Below, in pieces: positions 1-8,341 of a stretch of DNA of 64,000 nt. Every line of letters begins with the position of its first letter. The stretch's first letter is position 1. A program made the translations under genes and the position numbers. The notes beneath the pieces were generated by a model. It made no database searches and was not told the DNA's origin. It saw only the letters and a list, made by a program, of their open reading frames with translations. This DNA is from Bradyrhizobium sp. (GTDB lineage Bacteria > Pseudomonadota > Alphaproteobacteria > Rhizobiales > Xanthobacteraceae), in assembly GCA_028290305.1 (NCBI GenBank), contig JAQGKC010000027.1, forward strand, positions 6,174 through 70,173, in the 5' to 3' direction.

Positions 1-236
1 CGTTTGATGCCGAGAACGTATCGGGTTCGGTCCTCGGGATCGCTTGCGATCGAATATTGCCTGATTAGTCCATTCGGGAGGTGCAGGTCGACATGCGCGC
101 CTGCTTTGAATGCAGGTACCAGATCTTCTGATATCGGTCGCAGTTCATAGAGGTTGGTGTCCGGCCCCGCGTAAAGGATCGCCGTCACACGCATGTCGAT
201 GCTATCGCGGTGGAGGGCACTGGGTGATTGGGGCAT
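1..236 (-). CDS. Rieske oxygenase reductase component (partial, N-terminus only)
   Basis: This is the first ~78 codons of a gene that runs off the left edge. The translation reads like the start of a phthalate/vanillate-type oxygenase reductase: a beta-strand segment, then AGAHVDLHLPNGLIRQYS (the FMN-binding RxYS region) and YVLGIKR. In this family an FMN domain, an NAD domain and a C-terminal plant-type 2Fe-2S domain pass electrons from NADH to the oxygenase; only the first is inside the window. The chosen ATG lies 40 bp after the stop of the oxygenase gene on the same strand, so the two are probably co-transcribed. An internal ATG at 194..192 would also fit family length. Confidence 0.75.
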   Translation of the reverse strand, partial: MPQSPSALHRDSIDMRVTAILYAGPDTNLYELRPISEDLVPAFKAGAHVDLHLPNGLIRQYSIASDPEDRTRYVLGIK

Positions 237-276
237 CAGGTGCTGTACTTCCACAGACTCCGGCAGCACCGTTTGT

Positions 277-1596
277 TCACTCCGCTGCTGCGATGAGCGG
301 GACGGGATGCAAGGCATGCTGCATGCGCGAGCGGTAGGCGTCCTGCCATCCGAGGCGTTCTCGACTGAGGAAATAGCCGCTGCGGGCGGCGTAAAAGACC
401 TCGGGATCGTCGATCCCGGGAGGTGTGGCGCCGTCTAGAAAGGCCTGCACCGCCTTTACCAACCGGCGTCGCGTACGAGCTACCATTTGATCCGTCGGTG
501 CCAATTGCTCCAGACTATGATCGACGATGAAACCCATGCTTTCAACAGCCGCCTGATCCTGGACTCGGAGGTTGTCGATACCGGAATAGATCGTGCCGTC
601 CTGTTGCGTTGAACGGTTCATCTCCCAATCGTTCGAAATACTTTGCCGCGTCCGCCACCGGCCAAACCAGTCCGTCGTATTTGGAAGTAGGTCGTTGTCG
701 TTGCGAAGGCCGGGGAGTTGATTGCCGTGCTTATCGACCGCACGCAACGGCGATGACTTTTTCTTCCAGGAGAAGTGAAAGAGCATTGTGTGGTGATCGT
801 CCATCGGCACGAACGCACGTGCATCGATATGATCCTCGAACGGACCCTGCGGACTTTGGGTCCAGCACGGAAACAGGAAGTTGGCGAATCGCCAGTAGAT
901 TTGGCCATCTGTCGTATCGCGGAAGGCCGCGTAACTCGTTCCCCAGGGGGCATCGCCCATCGAAAAGTCTGGGATACGGTTCTCGGTGGTGTGGCGCAGC
1001 AAATTGTCCGGCGCCATATCCTCGGGGTCGACGCTTCCCATGTGTAAAAAGCCGAAATGCGACGTATCAAGATCACCTTCAGCGACCTGGAGCCAGTTGC
1101 ATTCGCGTTGGATGCAATAAACACTGACCTCGCTCTCCGGGAGCATCGTTGCCTCAAAGGCAGGAAGCGGCGGCGGTTCGGCGCGTTGACCCATATAGAC
1201 CCAGACAACGCCGGCGCGCTCCACCGTTCGATATGCTCGAACGCGTACCTTTTGCTGAAATCGCTGCGACGGTGGAACACTTGGCATGTCGATGCAGCGA
1301 CCATTCGCCCCAAACTGCCAGCCATGATAGATGCAACGCAAACCAGCGGCCTCATTGCGTCCGAGAAAAAGCGACACGCCGCGATGGGGGCAACGTTCAT
1401 CCAGGATGCCGACCGCGCCGCTGGCGCCGCGGAACGCTACCAGCTTCTCTCCCAGCAGCATTAGACGTGTCGGCGAGCCGCCACTTTTGAGCTCGGTCGA
1501 TAGCAATGCTGGCAGCCAATATTCACGGATGAAACGCCCCATCGGGGTGCCTTCCCCGACGTGAACCAGTGTCTTCGTTGAAACTGTCTCATTCAT
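277..1596 (-). CDS. Rieske non-heme iron aromatic ring-hydroxylating oxygenase
   Basis: This 439-residue protein is the terminal oxygenase of a phthalate 4,5-dioxygenase-like system, which adds oxygen to an aromatic ring using electrons from the adjacent reductase. The Rieske 2Fe-2S ligands are visible as C69-P-H71 and C88-x2-H91. The mononuclear iron site appears as NWLQ..GDLDTSHFGFLH with H180 and H185, and a downstream DQAAVESMG stretch is typical of phthalate-dioxygenase-type alpha subunits. I chose the ATG at 1596 because AAGGA lies about 9 bases upstream; an ATG 9 codons earlier has no obvious ribosome site. The gene lies between an RraA-like aldolase and the reductase, fitting ring attack followed by pyruvate-releasing cleavage. 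The substrate cannot be read from sequence; demethylases share this fold. Confidence 0.88.
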   Translation of the reverse strand: MNETVSTKTLVHVGEGTPMGRFIREYWLPALLSTELKSGGSPTRLMLLGEKLVAFRGASGAVGILDERCPHRGVSLFLGRNEAAGLRCIYHGWQFGANGRCIDMPSVPPSQRFQQKVRVRAYRTVERAGVVWVYMGQRAEPPPLPAFEATMLPESEVSVYCIQRECNWLQVAEGDLDTSHFGFLHMGSVDPEDMAPDNLLRHTTENRIPDFSMGDAPWGTSYAAFRDTTDGQIYWRFANFLFPCWTQSPQGPFEDHIDARAFVPMDDHHTMLFHFSWKKKSSPLRAVDKHGNQLPGLRNDNDLLPNTTDWFGRWRTRQSISNDWEMNRSTQQDGTIYSGIDNLRVQDQAAVESMGFIVDHSLEQLAPTDQMVARTRRRLVKAVQAFLDGATPPGIDDPEVFYAARSGYFLSRERLGWQDAYRSRMQHALHPVPLIAAAE

Positions 1597-1644
1597 CGCA
1601 AACGTCCTTGTCTTACGTCTCAAGCGCGCGGAATGCGCATGGGT

Positions 1645-2358
1645 TCACTGCCTCGATCGAGGCCCGGTCACTTCACTTAAGTTGTCGACATATCGGAGTC
1701 CGGCAGCGGCCAGCTTTGGACGCATGTTCAATCGATCGAGCCCCAATCGCCCGGCCGCGAGTTGCTGTCGTGACTCGCTCTCTTTCGATTGCCGTTGGGC
1801 GGCTGTGATCCGCGTTTGATCGGCAACAGCGTAAGGGATGCACGCCACTCCATCGTCATCTGCGACCACGATGTCACCTGGGTAAACGGCCATCCCGGCG
1901 CAGACAATCGGAACATTGACGCTTCCCAGCGAGGCTTTCACCGTACCCCTAGCCGAAACGGCCCGGCACCATACGGGAAACTGCATTTCCTGCAGTGCCC
2001 GTACGTCGCGACATCCGACATCCAAGACGGCACCTACAACGCCAGCCGCCCGCAATGAAGTTGCCAATAGCTCGCCAAGGGCGCCGTCTGTGCAACGGCT
2101 CTCACAAGCGACGACAAGCACGTCTCCTTCGCAACATTGCTCAATCGCGACGTGAATCATCCAGTTGTCGCCGGGTGGCAACAGAACCGTGACGGCATTT
2201 CCAGCGATCGATGCACCTTGATAGACCGGTCTGAGTACTGGGGCCGCAAGGCCTTGGCGATCCATCGCCTCATGTATCGTAGCGACGCCTAAGGTCCGGA
2301 GTTCGTCGGTCATCGATTTGGGCGATCGCGGGATATTCCGTACGACAATGCCGCGCAT
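1645..2358 (-). CDS. RraA/LigK-type 4-hydroxy-4-carboxy-2-oxoadipate aldolase-like protein
   Basis: The 237-residue product matches the RraA-fold aldolases (HMG/CHA aldolase, also oxaloacetate decarboxylase). These finish the protocatechuate 4,5-cleavage and gallate routes by releasing pyruvate. The signature GELLATSLRAAGV (95-107) and the following VGCRD with R117-D118 match the metal and substrate site of LigK/ProA. Length fits the family (about 230). The start at 2358 is preferred because GGAGGA sits 4-5 bases upstream; an in-frame ATG 8 codons earlier overlaps that site. The gene is first in the minus-strand set aldolase - oxygenase - reductase, which supports a role in aromatic breakdown. 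Members acting only as RraA-like RNase inhibitors are a less likely alternative given the context. Confidence 0.8.
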   Translation of the reverse strand: MRGIVVRNIPRSPKSMTDELRTLGVATIHEAMDRQGLAAPVLRPVYQGASIAGNAVTVLLPPGDNWMIHVAIEQCCEGDVLVVACESRCTDGALGELLATSLRAAGVVGAVLDVGCRDVRALQEMQFPVWCRAVSARGTVKASLGSVNVPIVCAGMAVYPGDIVVADDDGVACIPYAVADQTRITAAQRQSKESESRQQLAAGRLGLDRLNMRPKLAAAGLRYVDNLSEVTGPRSRQ

Positions 2359-2425
2359 TTGTTCCTCCATTGGATCAAACATTGCAGCAAATTATGCGAC
2401 TGGCAAGTGCCTCGTTGTTGTATTT

Positions 2426-2472
2426 TCCAATGATACTGACCAAAAGCCTTGATTCCCACCATTCATTGGTCC
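2426..2472. promoter_or_regulatory. Possible regulator half-sites between aldolase and binding-protein genes
   Basis: The divergent gap contains TCCAATGAT at 2426-2434 (the complement of ATCATTGGA) and TTCATTGGTCC at 2462-2472. A related ATTGGA lies at 2369-2374, just before the aldolase start. ATCATTGGA also forms half of the dyad upstream of the GntR/FCD gene at 6401-6413. This is pattern recognition only; short motifs of this kind can occur by chance. Confidence 0.25.
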
Positions 2473-2506
2473 AGACATTCGATCCGAAATAAAATGGGAG
2501 GCCTGA

Positions 2507-3706
2507 ATGAAGAAGGCGGTTCTTGTCTGCCTGTCAGCAATGGTGGTGGTAATTCTCGGTGATCCAGCGCTCGCTGAGCCACTGAAGATAGGCGTTCTCA
2601 CCGATATGGCAGGCCCTTACGCCGATGTGGCCGGCAAGGGCTCGGTTGTGGCCGCGGAGATGGCAGCTGAAGATGCAGGTCCTGTTTTCGGGCAGAAAGC
2701 GACCGTCGTTTTCGCCGATCATCAGAACAAGGCCGATGTTGCCAGCGGCATTGCCAGAAGGTGGATCGATACAGAGAAGGTGGACGCAATTGCCGACCTG
2801 GTAACGTCCAGTGTGGCGCTGGCCGTCCAGGCGCTCAGCAACCAGAAGGATCGCGTAACGCTGATTTCGGGCGGAGCGTCGTCGGATCTGACGGGCTCAG
2901 CTTGCGTTCCGACGTCGGTATCCTGGACCTACGATAGTTACTCCATATCCACCGGGCTAACGCAGCAAGTGGCATCCGGTGGCGCGAAGTCATGGTTCTT
3001 CATCACACCTGACTACGCATTTGGAACGGCGCTCCAACGTGATGCGACCGCCGCGCTGGAGAAGTCTGGGGGACGCGTCGTAGGATCCGTACGCCCCCCC
3101 ATGGGGACCTCGGATATGTCCTCGTTTCTCCTCACGGCGGAAGCTCAACAACCGAACGTCATTGCCTTTGCATCGGCCGGGGATGATCTCATTCTCTCGA
3201 TCAGACAGGCACGCGAGTTCGGTTTGCCGCGGCCAGGACAGTCGCTGGTGGGGCTTTTCGGGAGCATCTACACCATTCATGCGCTCGGATTGGAAAGCGC
3301 TCAGGGAACCTTGATTTCTGAAGCGTTTTATTGGGATCTAGACGACCAAACACGAGCCTTTTCCAAGCGGTTTTTCGAACGAATGCACGTGATGCCCTCG
3401 CAAATCCACGCCGGCACCTATTCAGCGGTCCTCAATTATATTCGTGCGGTGCAACGGGCGAACAGCCGTGATGCGAAGTCGGTGGTGGCAACGATGCGCG
3501 ACATGCCTCTCGATGACATGTTCGCACGCCATGCCCAGCTGCGTGTCGACGGCCGCATGACGCACGATATGTATCTGTTCCGGGTCAAAACCCCCGCGGA
3601 GTCCCGCGGACCTTGGGACTACTACAAAGTGGAGGCCGTGATACCGGGAAACACCGCTTTCCGTCCTCTGGCAGATGGAAACTGCCCTTTGGCCTTACAG
3701 CAATAA
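2507..3706 (+). CDS. ABC transporter substrate-binding protein, Liv (branched-chain/aromatic) type
   Basis: This 399-residue periplasmic binding protein belongs to the Peripla_BP_6 (LivK-like) family, whose members bind amino acids, amides or aromatic acids. A signal peptide is clear: positive MKK, a hydrophobic stretch, and likely cleavage after ALA at residue 23. The mature part begins with LKIGVLTDMAGPYADVAGKG, the usual first strand and ligand-binding loop. GGGAGG lies 5 bases before the ATG. It is divergent from the aldolase/oxygenase genes with a 148-bp gap, so both may share control. No permease or ATPase genes lie near, making it an orphan. It is clearly paralogous to the protein encoded at 9568-10791. 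Confidence 0.88.
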   Translation: MKKAVLVCLSAMVVVILGDPALAEPLKIGVLTDMAGPYADVAGKGSVVAAEMAAEDAGPVFGQKATVVFADHQNKADVASGIARRWIDTEKVDAIADLVTSSVALAVQALSNQKDRVTLISGGASSDLTGSACVPTSVSWTYDSYSISTGLTQQVASGGAKSWFFITPDYAFGTALQRDATAALEKSGGRVVGSVRPPMGTSDMSSFLLTAEAQQPNVIAFASAGDDLILSIRQAREFGLPRPGQSLVGLFGSIYTIHALGLESAQGTLISEAFYWDLDDQTRAFSKRFFERMHVMPSQIHAGTYSAVLNYIRAVQRANSRDAKSVVATMRDMPLDDMFARHAQLRVDGRMTHDMYLFRVKTPAESRGPWDYYKVEAVIPGNTAFRPLADGNCPLALQQ

Positions 3707-3837
3707 GCGTCAGTCCGTGATCCGTTGGACCGAAACAGGACCGAACGCGACAGCCCTCCAACTGGGCCATTTCCGCGGAAATTAAGCAGCGTTCGAAGAA
3801 GTAGCCCCCGAAGTGTCAAGATGGAAAGGCCATTGCA

Positions 3838-5409
3838 ATGAATAGTTCATCCACGCGGATCGCGCCGACATTCGACGAAGTCGACATGCGAATCGAAAGT
3901 CAGTTGGATATCACGGGGCACAATGAACGGAGTGTCTATAACGTTGCTGGATACAAACCCGTCAAGATTGAGTTGTCCCACGTTCCGGTGCCGGTCACCG
4001 GGAAAATTCCAGACGATCTGATTGGCGTTTACCTACGCAACGGCACGAACACGCAGTTTGACAAGACGCATGTTCGGATACACGCATTTGTCGGTGCGGG
4101 GATGTTGCACCAGATTCAAATTCGAAACGGAGCGGCAACGTACTCTAACACCTACATTCGAACACCGCGATTCCTGGCTGAGGAATCCATCGGAAGGGAA
4201 GTTTATTCCGGAATTACCGACGTCACCGGTGGCGGCAGAGCGTCTCTCGAAAAGCTGGCCCGCATCGAACAGAAGAAACAGCAGGGCTTAATTCCCAATC
4301 TCGGCAACTTTGATCAGTCGCCAGGCTCGACGTCTGTACAATTTCATGCGGGCCGTATCTTCTGCCTGCAGGAGACTGGTTATGCTTTTGCCCTTCACCC
4401 GCGACTGGTTCGAGGCCGACTGTTTCTCGATGGTAGCGGTCACCTGGAAACATGGGACGGTCGATGGCAAGCGCCATTTTCCGCGCATCCACGCATCGAC
4501 CCAGCTAACGGCGACTTCTACAGCGTGACAACTGATCGCGTTGGTCACCTCTATTGCGGGCGAGTGAGCAACGATACGTTGTTGCATTTCGATAGGATAT
4601 ACGAGCATTCCGCCGGGCAACCAAGAATGGCGTGGCAGCACGATTATTTCCTGACCGAAAACTATGTCGTATTTCCGGACATCTCCATGAGATTCGCGCC
4701 GGAAGCGCTAACCAGCCAAAACGGAAGTTGTTATTGGTTCGACGCGAACTACAAGCTGCGCTGGGGGGTCATTCCAAGGCATTTCAAGCCTGGCGATCAG
4801 GTTCGCTGGTTTCAAACTCCCAGACCGGGCGTGCTGTGGCACGTTGTGAACGGCTGGGAGGAGGTGGCCGAAAATGGGCATGAGCAGATCGTGCTCTACG
4901 CACCAATGTTCCACGATTACCCGTCTGACGTAGCGATACACACGCCCAAGGAACCGCCGGCGCAGCTCAACAAGTGGGTTCTGGATTTGACGAGCGGCAA
5001 CGTGGAAGAAGACCGAACGCTTCTCAAGCACGGTTACGAACGCCCGAGTCTCAACTTGAGCTTTGTCGGGAAAAGGAGCCGGTATGGCTACTTGATCGAC
5101 GAAGAGCGAGGCGGGTACATGGGAAGGGGCGTCCTCAAGTACGATTTGATTGACGAGAAAGAGGCCGGCTATTTTGACTATGGAGAGTTTTTCGGAGGCG
5201 AAGCGCTGTTCGTCGCAAAGGCAGGCGCGACGCATGAAGACGACGGCTACCTGCTGGAACTGCTGATGTCCGACACAAAGGCAGAACTGCTTATTCTCGA
5301 TGCGAAATCTATGAAAGAATTGGCCAGACTTCATTTACCGCAACGCGTTCCATTCGGGGTCCACTCCTGCTGGCTTAACGAACGAATGCTCAGTGAACTG
5401 GTGGTTTGA
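3838..5409 (+). CDS. Carotenoid cleavage oxygenase family protein (lignostilbene dioxygenase-like)
   Basis: The 523-residue protein is a member of the carotenoid/stilbene cleavage oxygenase family, seven-bladed beta-propeller enzymes with Fe(II) held by four histidines that cut a C=C bond to two aldehydes. Candidate ligands are visible: H217 in SAHPRIDP, H268 in WQHDYFLTENY, H335 in WHVVNGWEE and H509 in FGVHSCWL. The N-terminal GVYLRNGTN matches the usual GxYxRNGPN. The stretch at 82-92 (HAFVGAGMLHQ) departs from the common HWFDGDGMVH. In this aromatic setting, cleavage of a lignin-derived stilbene is more likely than carotenoid cleavage, but that is inference. It follows an orphan binding-protein gene by 131 bp. 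Codon use looks less GC-rich than in genes after 22 kb. Confidence 0.85.
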   Translation: MNSSSTRIAPTFDEVDMRIESQLDITGHNERSVYNVAGYKPVKIELSHVPVPVTGKIPDDLIGVYLRNGTNTQFDKTHVRIHAFVGAGMLHQIQIRNGAATYSNTYIRTPRFLAEESIGREVYSGITDVTGGGRASLEKLARIEQKKQQGLIPNLGNFDQSPGSTSVQFHAGRIFCLQETGYAFALHPRLVRGRLFLDGSGHLETWDGRWQAPFSAHPRIDPANGDFYSVTTDRVGHLYCGRVSNDTLLHFDRIYEHSAGQPRMAWQHDYFLTENYVVFPDISMRFAPEALTSQNGSCYWFDANYKLRWGVIPRHFKPGDQVRWFQTPRPGVLWHVVNGWEEVAENGHEQIVLYAPMFHDYPSDVAIHTPKEPPAQLNKWVLDLTSGNVEEDRTLLKHGYERPSLNLSFVGKRSRYGYLIDEERGGYMGRGVLKYDLIDEKEAGYFDYGEFFGGEALFVAKAGATHEDDGYLLELLMSDTKAELLILDAKSMKELARLHLPQRVPFGVHSCWLNERMLSELVV

Positions 5410-5588
5410 GGTCGTCAAGGGCGTCGGGCACGCGCCGCCGGCGAACAGGAGCGCGCCGGACGTTGCTTGCGATGCCTTTCATCGAGGCAGTCGACTTTCC
5501 CGCAGCGAATCCGCGTCTCACGCGGAGCGACCTTGACGGAAACCGGCACGCTGAGAAAGACGCTCGGCTCCGCCAAAGCCTGCGGTGA

Positions 5589-6251
5589 TCAACGCCGAAC
5601 GTAGCCTCGTTGATAGTTATGCGGATGGCCTATCGCGATCATTTGCCGTATTCGCACCGGCACTGCCAGGGCCCGGATTCCCAGCTCCAGCTCTTCGTCG
5701 CTGATTGCATAACCTTTTTCGCGCACTGAGCGGATTTCCGCGACGATATCGGTGGGTTTCGTCAGTGTACGCGGCGTTCGGGCCGGCAACGACTTGCGGC
5801 CGATATGTTCGAGGATGTCCTTGTCGGCGAACTGGCTGAGCAGCACGCGCCCGGTTGCCGAGCAATAGGCCGGCAGATGTGCTCCGATGCGAACGCCGGT
5901 CGAGACGATGTGTTCCGCCTCGGCGCGGGCAATGAATAGCGTGGTATCGTTTTCCAGCACCGCAAGCGACACGGATTCCTTCAGTTCGTCGCGGGCGCGT
6001 GCCAGTTGCGGCTGCGCGAGTCGCGCCAGCCGGTCACGCATCGTCGTCGTGCCGCCCAGCTTGCGCAGTCGCTCCAGCGGTCTGAACTCGCGACCGTAGC
6101 GCTCCACATAGCCTAGCTCGTTAAGCGTCAGCAGACACCGTCGAGCGGCAGCGCGCGTTGCGCCCGATGCTCGCGCCGCATCGGCGAAGCTCATGACGTC
6201 ATGGATCCCGAACGCCTCGATGATCGCAAGACCTTTGGCGAAACCGCCCAT
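5589..6251 (-). CDS. IclR-family transcriptional regulator
   Basis: The 220-residue protein has the IclR layout: an N-terminal winged helix (about 1-65, with FADAARASGATRAAARRCLLTLNELGYV as recognition region) and a C-terminal effector domain. The effector domain has landmarks GTTTMRDRLARLAQPQLARA, SVSLAVLENDTTLFIAR, YCSATGRVLLSQ and the KGYAISDEELELGIRALAVPV segment. The last matches the PcaR/PobR-type regulators of protocatechuate and 4-hydroxybenzoate genes. It is slightly short because the very C-terminal helix is missing. It is divergent from the GntR/FCD gene with a 175-bp gap. Control of nearby aromatic genes is plausible but unproven. Confidence 0.85.
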   Translation of the reverse strand: MGGFAKGLAIIEAFGIHDVMSFADAARASGATRAAARRCLLTLNELGYVERYGREFRPLERLRKLGGTTTMRDRLARLAQPQLARARDELKESVSLAVLENDTTLFIARAEAEHIVSTGVRIGAHLPAYCSATGRVLLSQFADKDILEHIGRKSLPARTPRTLTKPTDIVAEIRSVREKGYAISDEELELGIRALAVPVRIRQMIAIGHPHNYQRGYVRR

Positions 6252-6400
6252 GCCCTTCGTGCCGCCCCTGGGGTGCTAGCATGACGACGTGTCTTCGCTG
6301 ATTCCTATTTCGTATCCAAATGTCCGAGAATGCATGTTTCGGACCGATGCAGTTCCGGCAAAGCGACATCGTCGGGTTGTCGAAGATGTTATTGCATTGA

Positions 6401-6413
6401 TCCAATCATTGGA
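6401..6413. promoter_or_regulatory. Candidate FCD-regulator operator (perfect dyad)
   Basis: TCCAAT-C-ATTGGA is a perfect 6+6 dyad with a one-base spacer, 13 bases before the GntR/FCD start codon. Members of the FadR/VanR group bind short dyads with TTGG/CCAA half-sites, so autoregulation is a reasonable guess. Confidence 0.4.
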
Positions 6414-6426
6414 CTATTTTACCTGA

Positions 6427-7161
6427 ATGAACTTCGAGGCCGTCAAAACCACCCGACTTTTCGAGGAGATATCCCGGCAGATTGGGGAGCAGATTCACTC
6501 CGGCAAATTGAAGGCTGGTGAAAAGCTTCCGAACGAGCGGGAGTTGGCGGCGAACTTCGCCGTCAGCCGCCATGCGGTGAGAGAAGCGCTTCGCTCGCTG
6601 GAATCCATTGGCCAGCTCGAATTCAAGAAAGGCGCCACGGGTGGTGCATTCGTAGCCAAAGGGAACTCTCAGCCGTTTACCAAAATCATGCGCGGCATGG
6701 TCGAGGTCGGCGGAATTACCCTTGAGCAGTTGACTGAGGCCCGGCTTGCGATTGAATCGTCAGTCATTGCGGTCGCGTGCGAGCGCGCGGTCGAGGCCGA
6801 CTTGAAAGCGCTGGACACAAACGTCGATGCCGCGGAGCGGGAAACCCTCGCCGGCAATCTGGCGGTCAAAACCAGGCTCAACGTCGAATTCCATGTCCTG
6901 CTCGCCGAGCTCACCGGCAACCCCATTCTCATCATGATGATGAAGTCGCTGATGAACATCCTGCTGGACTTCATCGGCGAGGTCGGTTCGGTGATGGGCG
7001 TCGATGTCATCAAATCGCGCCGCAGGTTTTTGAAGCTCTTACGCGGCCGCAATGTTGCGAAGGCTGTTCGGGAGATGGAGCAGCATCTCAACGTGCTGCA
7101 CGAGCACTACATCCGGGCGGCGAACAAAAAACTGAAGAACAAAGGAAGAGCCAATGGCTGA
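6427..7161 (+). CDS. GntR-family regulator, FadR/FCD subfamily
   Basis: This 244-residue protein has a GntR winged helix (about 5-75: GEKLPNERELAANFAVSR, then HAVREALRSLESIGQLEF) and an all-helical FCD ligand-binding domain (about 95-225). The FCD part keeps the LTEARLAIESSVIAVACERA start and the NVEFHVLLAELTGN motif with its likely metal-binding His. Its stop overlaps the start of the acyl-CoA dehydrogenase gene by 8 bp, so regulator and enzyme are translationally coupled. The ligand is probably an acyl-CoA or organic acid made or consumed by the next two genes. A dyad just upstream of its start may be its own operator. Confidence 0.88.
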   Translation: MNFEAVKTTRLFEEISRQIGEQIHSGKLKAGEKLPNERELAANFAVSRHAVREALRSLESIGQLEFKKGATGGAFVAKGNSQPFTKIMRGMVEVGGITLEQLTEARLAIESSVIAVACERAVEADLKALDTNVDAAERETLAGNLAVKTRLNVEFHVLLAELTGNPILIMMMKSLMNILLDFIGEVGSVMGVDVIKSRRRFLKLLRGRNVAKAVREMEQHLNVLHEHYIRAANKKLKNKGRANG

Positions 7162-8305
7162 CAGTGACGTTCTGCGCTCCATGGTCGAAGAAACCAGGCG
7201 GTTCGTGCGTCAGGATCTGATCCCTGCCGAAGAGTGGGTCGAGGAGCATGACGACATTCCGGCGCCCCTCGTCCAAAAGATGAAGGATTTGGGATACTTC
7301 GGAATGACGATTCCGGAGCAGTATGGTGGCCTCGGCCTCTCGATGTTCGAGGAAGTCAGCGTCGTGACCGAAATCGGTTATGCATCGCCGGTGTTCCGAT
7401 CGTACTTCGGAACCAGCAACGGCGTTGGCACGCTCGGTATGCTCATCGATGGCACCGAAGAACAGCGCCAGGCTTACCTTCCGAAAATCGCCAAAGGTGA
7501 ACTCGTCGCGTCGTTCGGGTTGACGGAGCCCGGAGCCGGGTCCGACGCAGCCGCGTTAACAACGAAGGCGACCCGCGACGGCGACCACTACATTATCAAC
7601 GGCACCAAGCGTTTCACCACCAACTCGCCCCATGCCGGCATCTTTACCATCTTTGCGCGCACCGGTCCCAAGGAGCAGAAAACCGCCGGTATCTCCGCAT
7701 TCCTGATAGAACGCGGAACGCCCGGAATTACCGTCGCTCCGCACTACAAAAAAATGGGCTTCCGAGGCTCCCATACCGCGGACGTGATTTTCGAAGACTG
7801 CCGCGTTCCGGCAAGCGCACTCCTGGGCGGTCGGGAGGGCGTCGGCTTCAAGACCGCGATGCGCTCACTCGATCATGCGCGCCTGCATATGTCCGCCGTC
7901 GCAACCGGACTCAGTCTGCGAATCATCGATGAGGGCGTGCGATATGCATCCGACCGCGTGCAGTTCGGCAAGCCGATCTCGCAATTCCAATTAATCCAAG
8001 GCATGCTGGCGGACTGCGAAGCGGAAGCTCTCGCCTCGCGGGCGATGATCGAGAAGGTCTCTCGCATGAAGGACGACGGCCTGCCTGTGACCAAGGAAAC
8101 TGCTTGTTGCAAATACTTCACCACCGAAGCGCTCGGCCGGATCGCGGATCGCGTTCTGCAGATCCACGGCGGCTACGGGTACATCAAGGAGTATGCGATC
8201 GAGCGGCTGTTTCGCGATGCGCGGCTGTTCAGGATCTATGAAGGCACCAGCCAGATACAGCAACTCGTCGTCGCTCGCGAAATGCTGAAACAACACGCAG
8301 CCTGA
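7154..8305 (+). CDS. Acyl-CoA dehydrogenase
   Basis: The 383-residue flavoprotein introduces an alpha-beta double bond into an acyl-CoA, passing electrons to ETF. Family landmarks are present in order: the N-terminal helical domain, FGLTEPGAGSDAAAL (FAD-binding signature), QFGKPISQFQLIQGMLADCE, QIHGGYGYIKEYAIERLFRDAR, and YEGTSQIQQLVVAREML with the likely catalytic base E363. Length is standard. AAGGAAGAG precedes the ATG, which lies inside the end of the regulator gene. The next gene, 36 bp on, is a class III CoA-transferase, so the pair probably activates an acid to its CoA ester and then desaturates it. Confidence 0.92.
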   Translation: MADSDVLRSMVEETRRFVRQDLIPAEEWVEEHDDIPAPLVQKMKDLGYFGMTIPEQYGGLGLSMFEEVSVVTEIGYASPVFRSYFGTSNGVGTLGMLIDGTEEQRQAYLPKIAKGELVASFGLTEPGAGSDAAALTTKATRDGDHYIINGTKRFTTNSPHAGIFTIFARTGPKEQKTAGISAFLIERGTPGITVAPHYKKMGFRGSHTADVIFEDCRVPASALLGGREGVGFKTAMRSLDHARLHMSAVATGLSLRIIDEGVRYASDRVQFGKPISQFQLIQGMLADCEAEALASRAMIEKVSRMKDDGLPVTKETACCKYFTTEALGRIADRVLQIHGGYGYIKEYAIERLFRDARLFRIYEGTSQIQQLVVAREMLKQHAA

Positions 8306-8341
8306 TCGGCAGCCGATCTAACCGGAAATCGGAGACTGATC

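Noticed and set aside
5410..5588. Small gene after the cleavage oxygenase
   Set aside because: A 60-codon frame exists but has no ribosome site of its own and no recognisable sequence.
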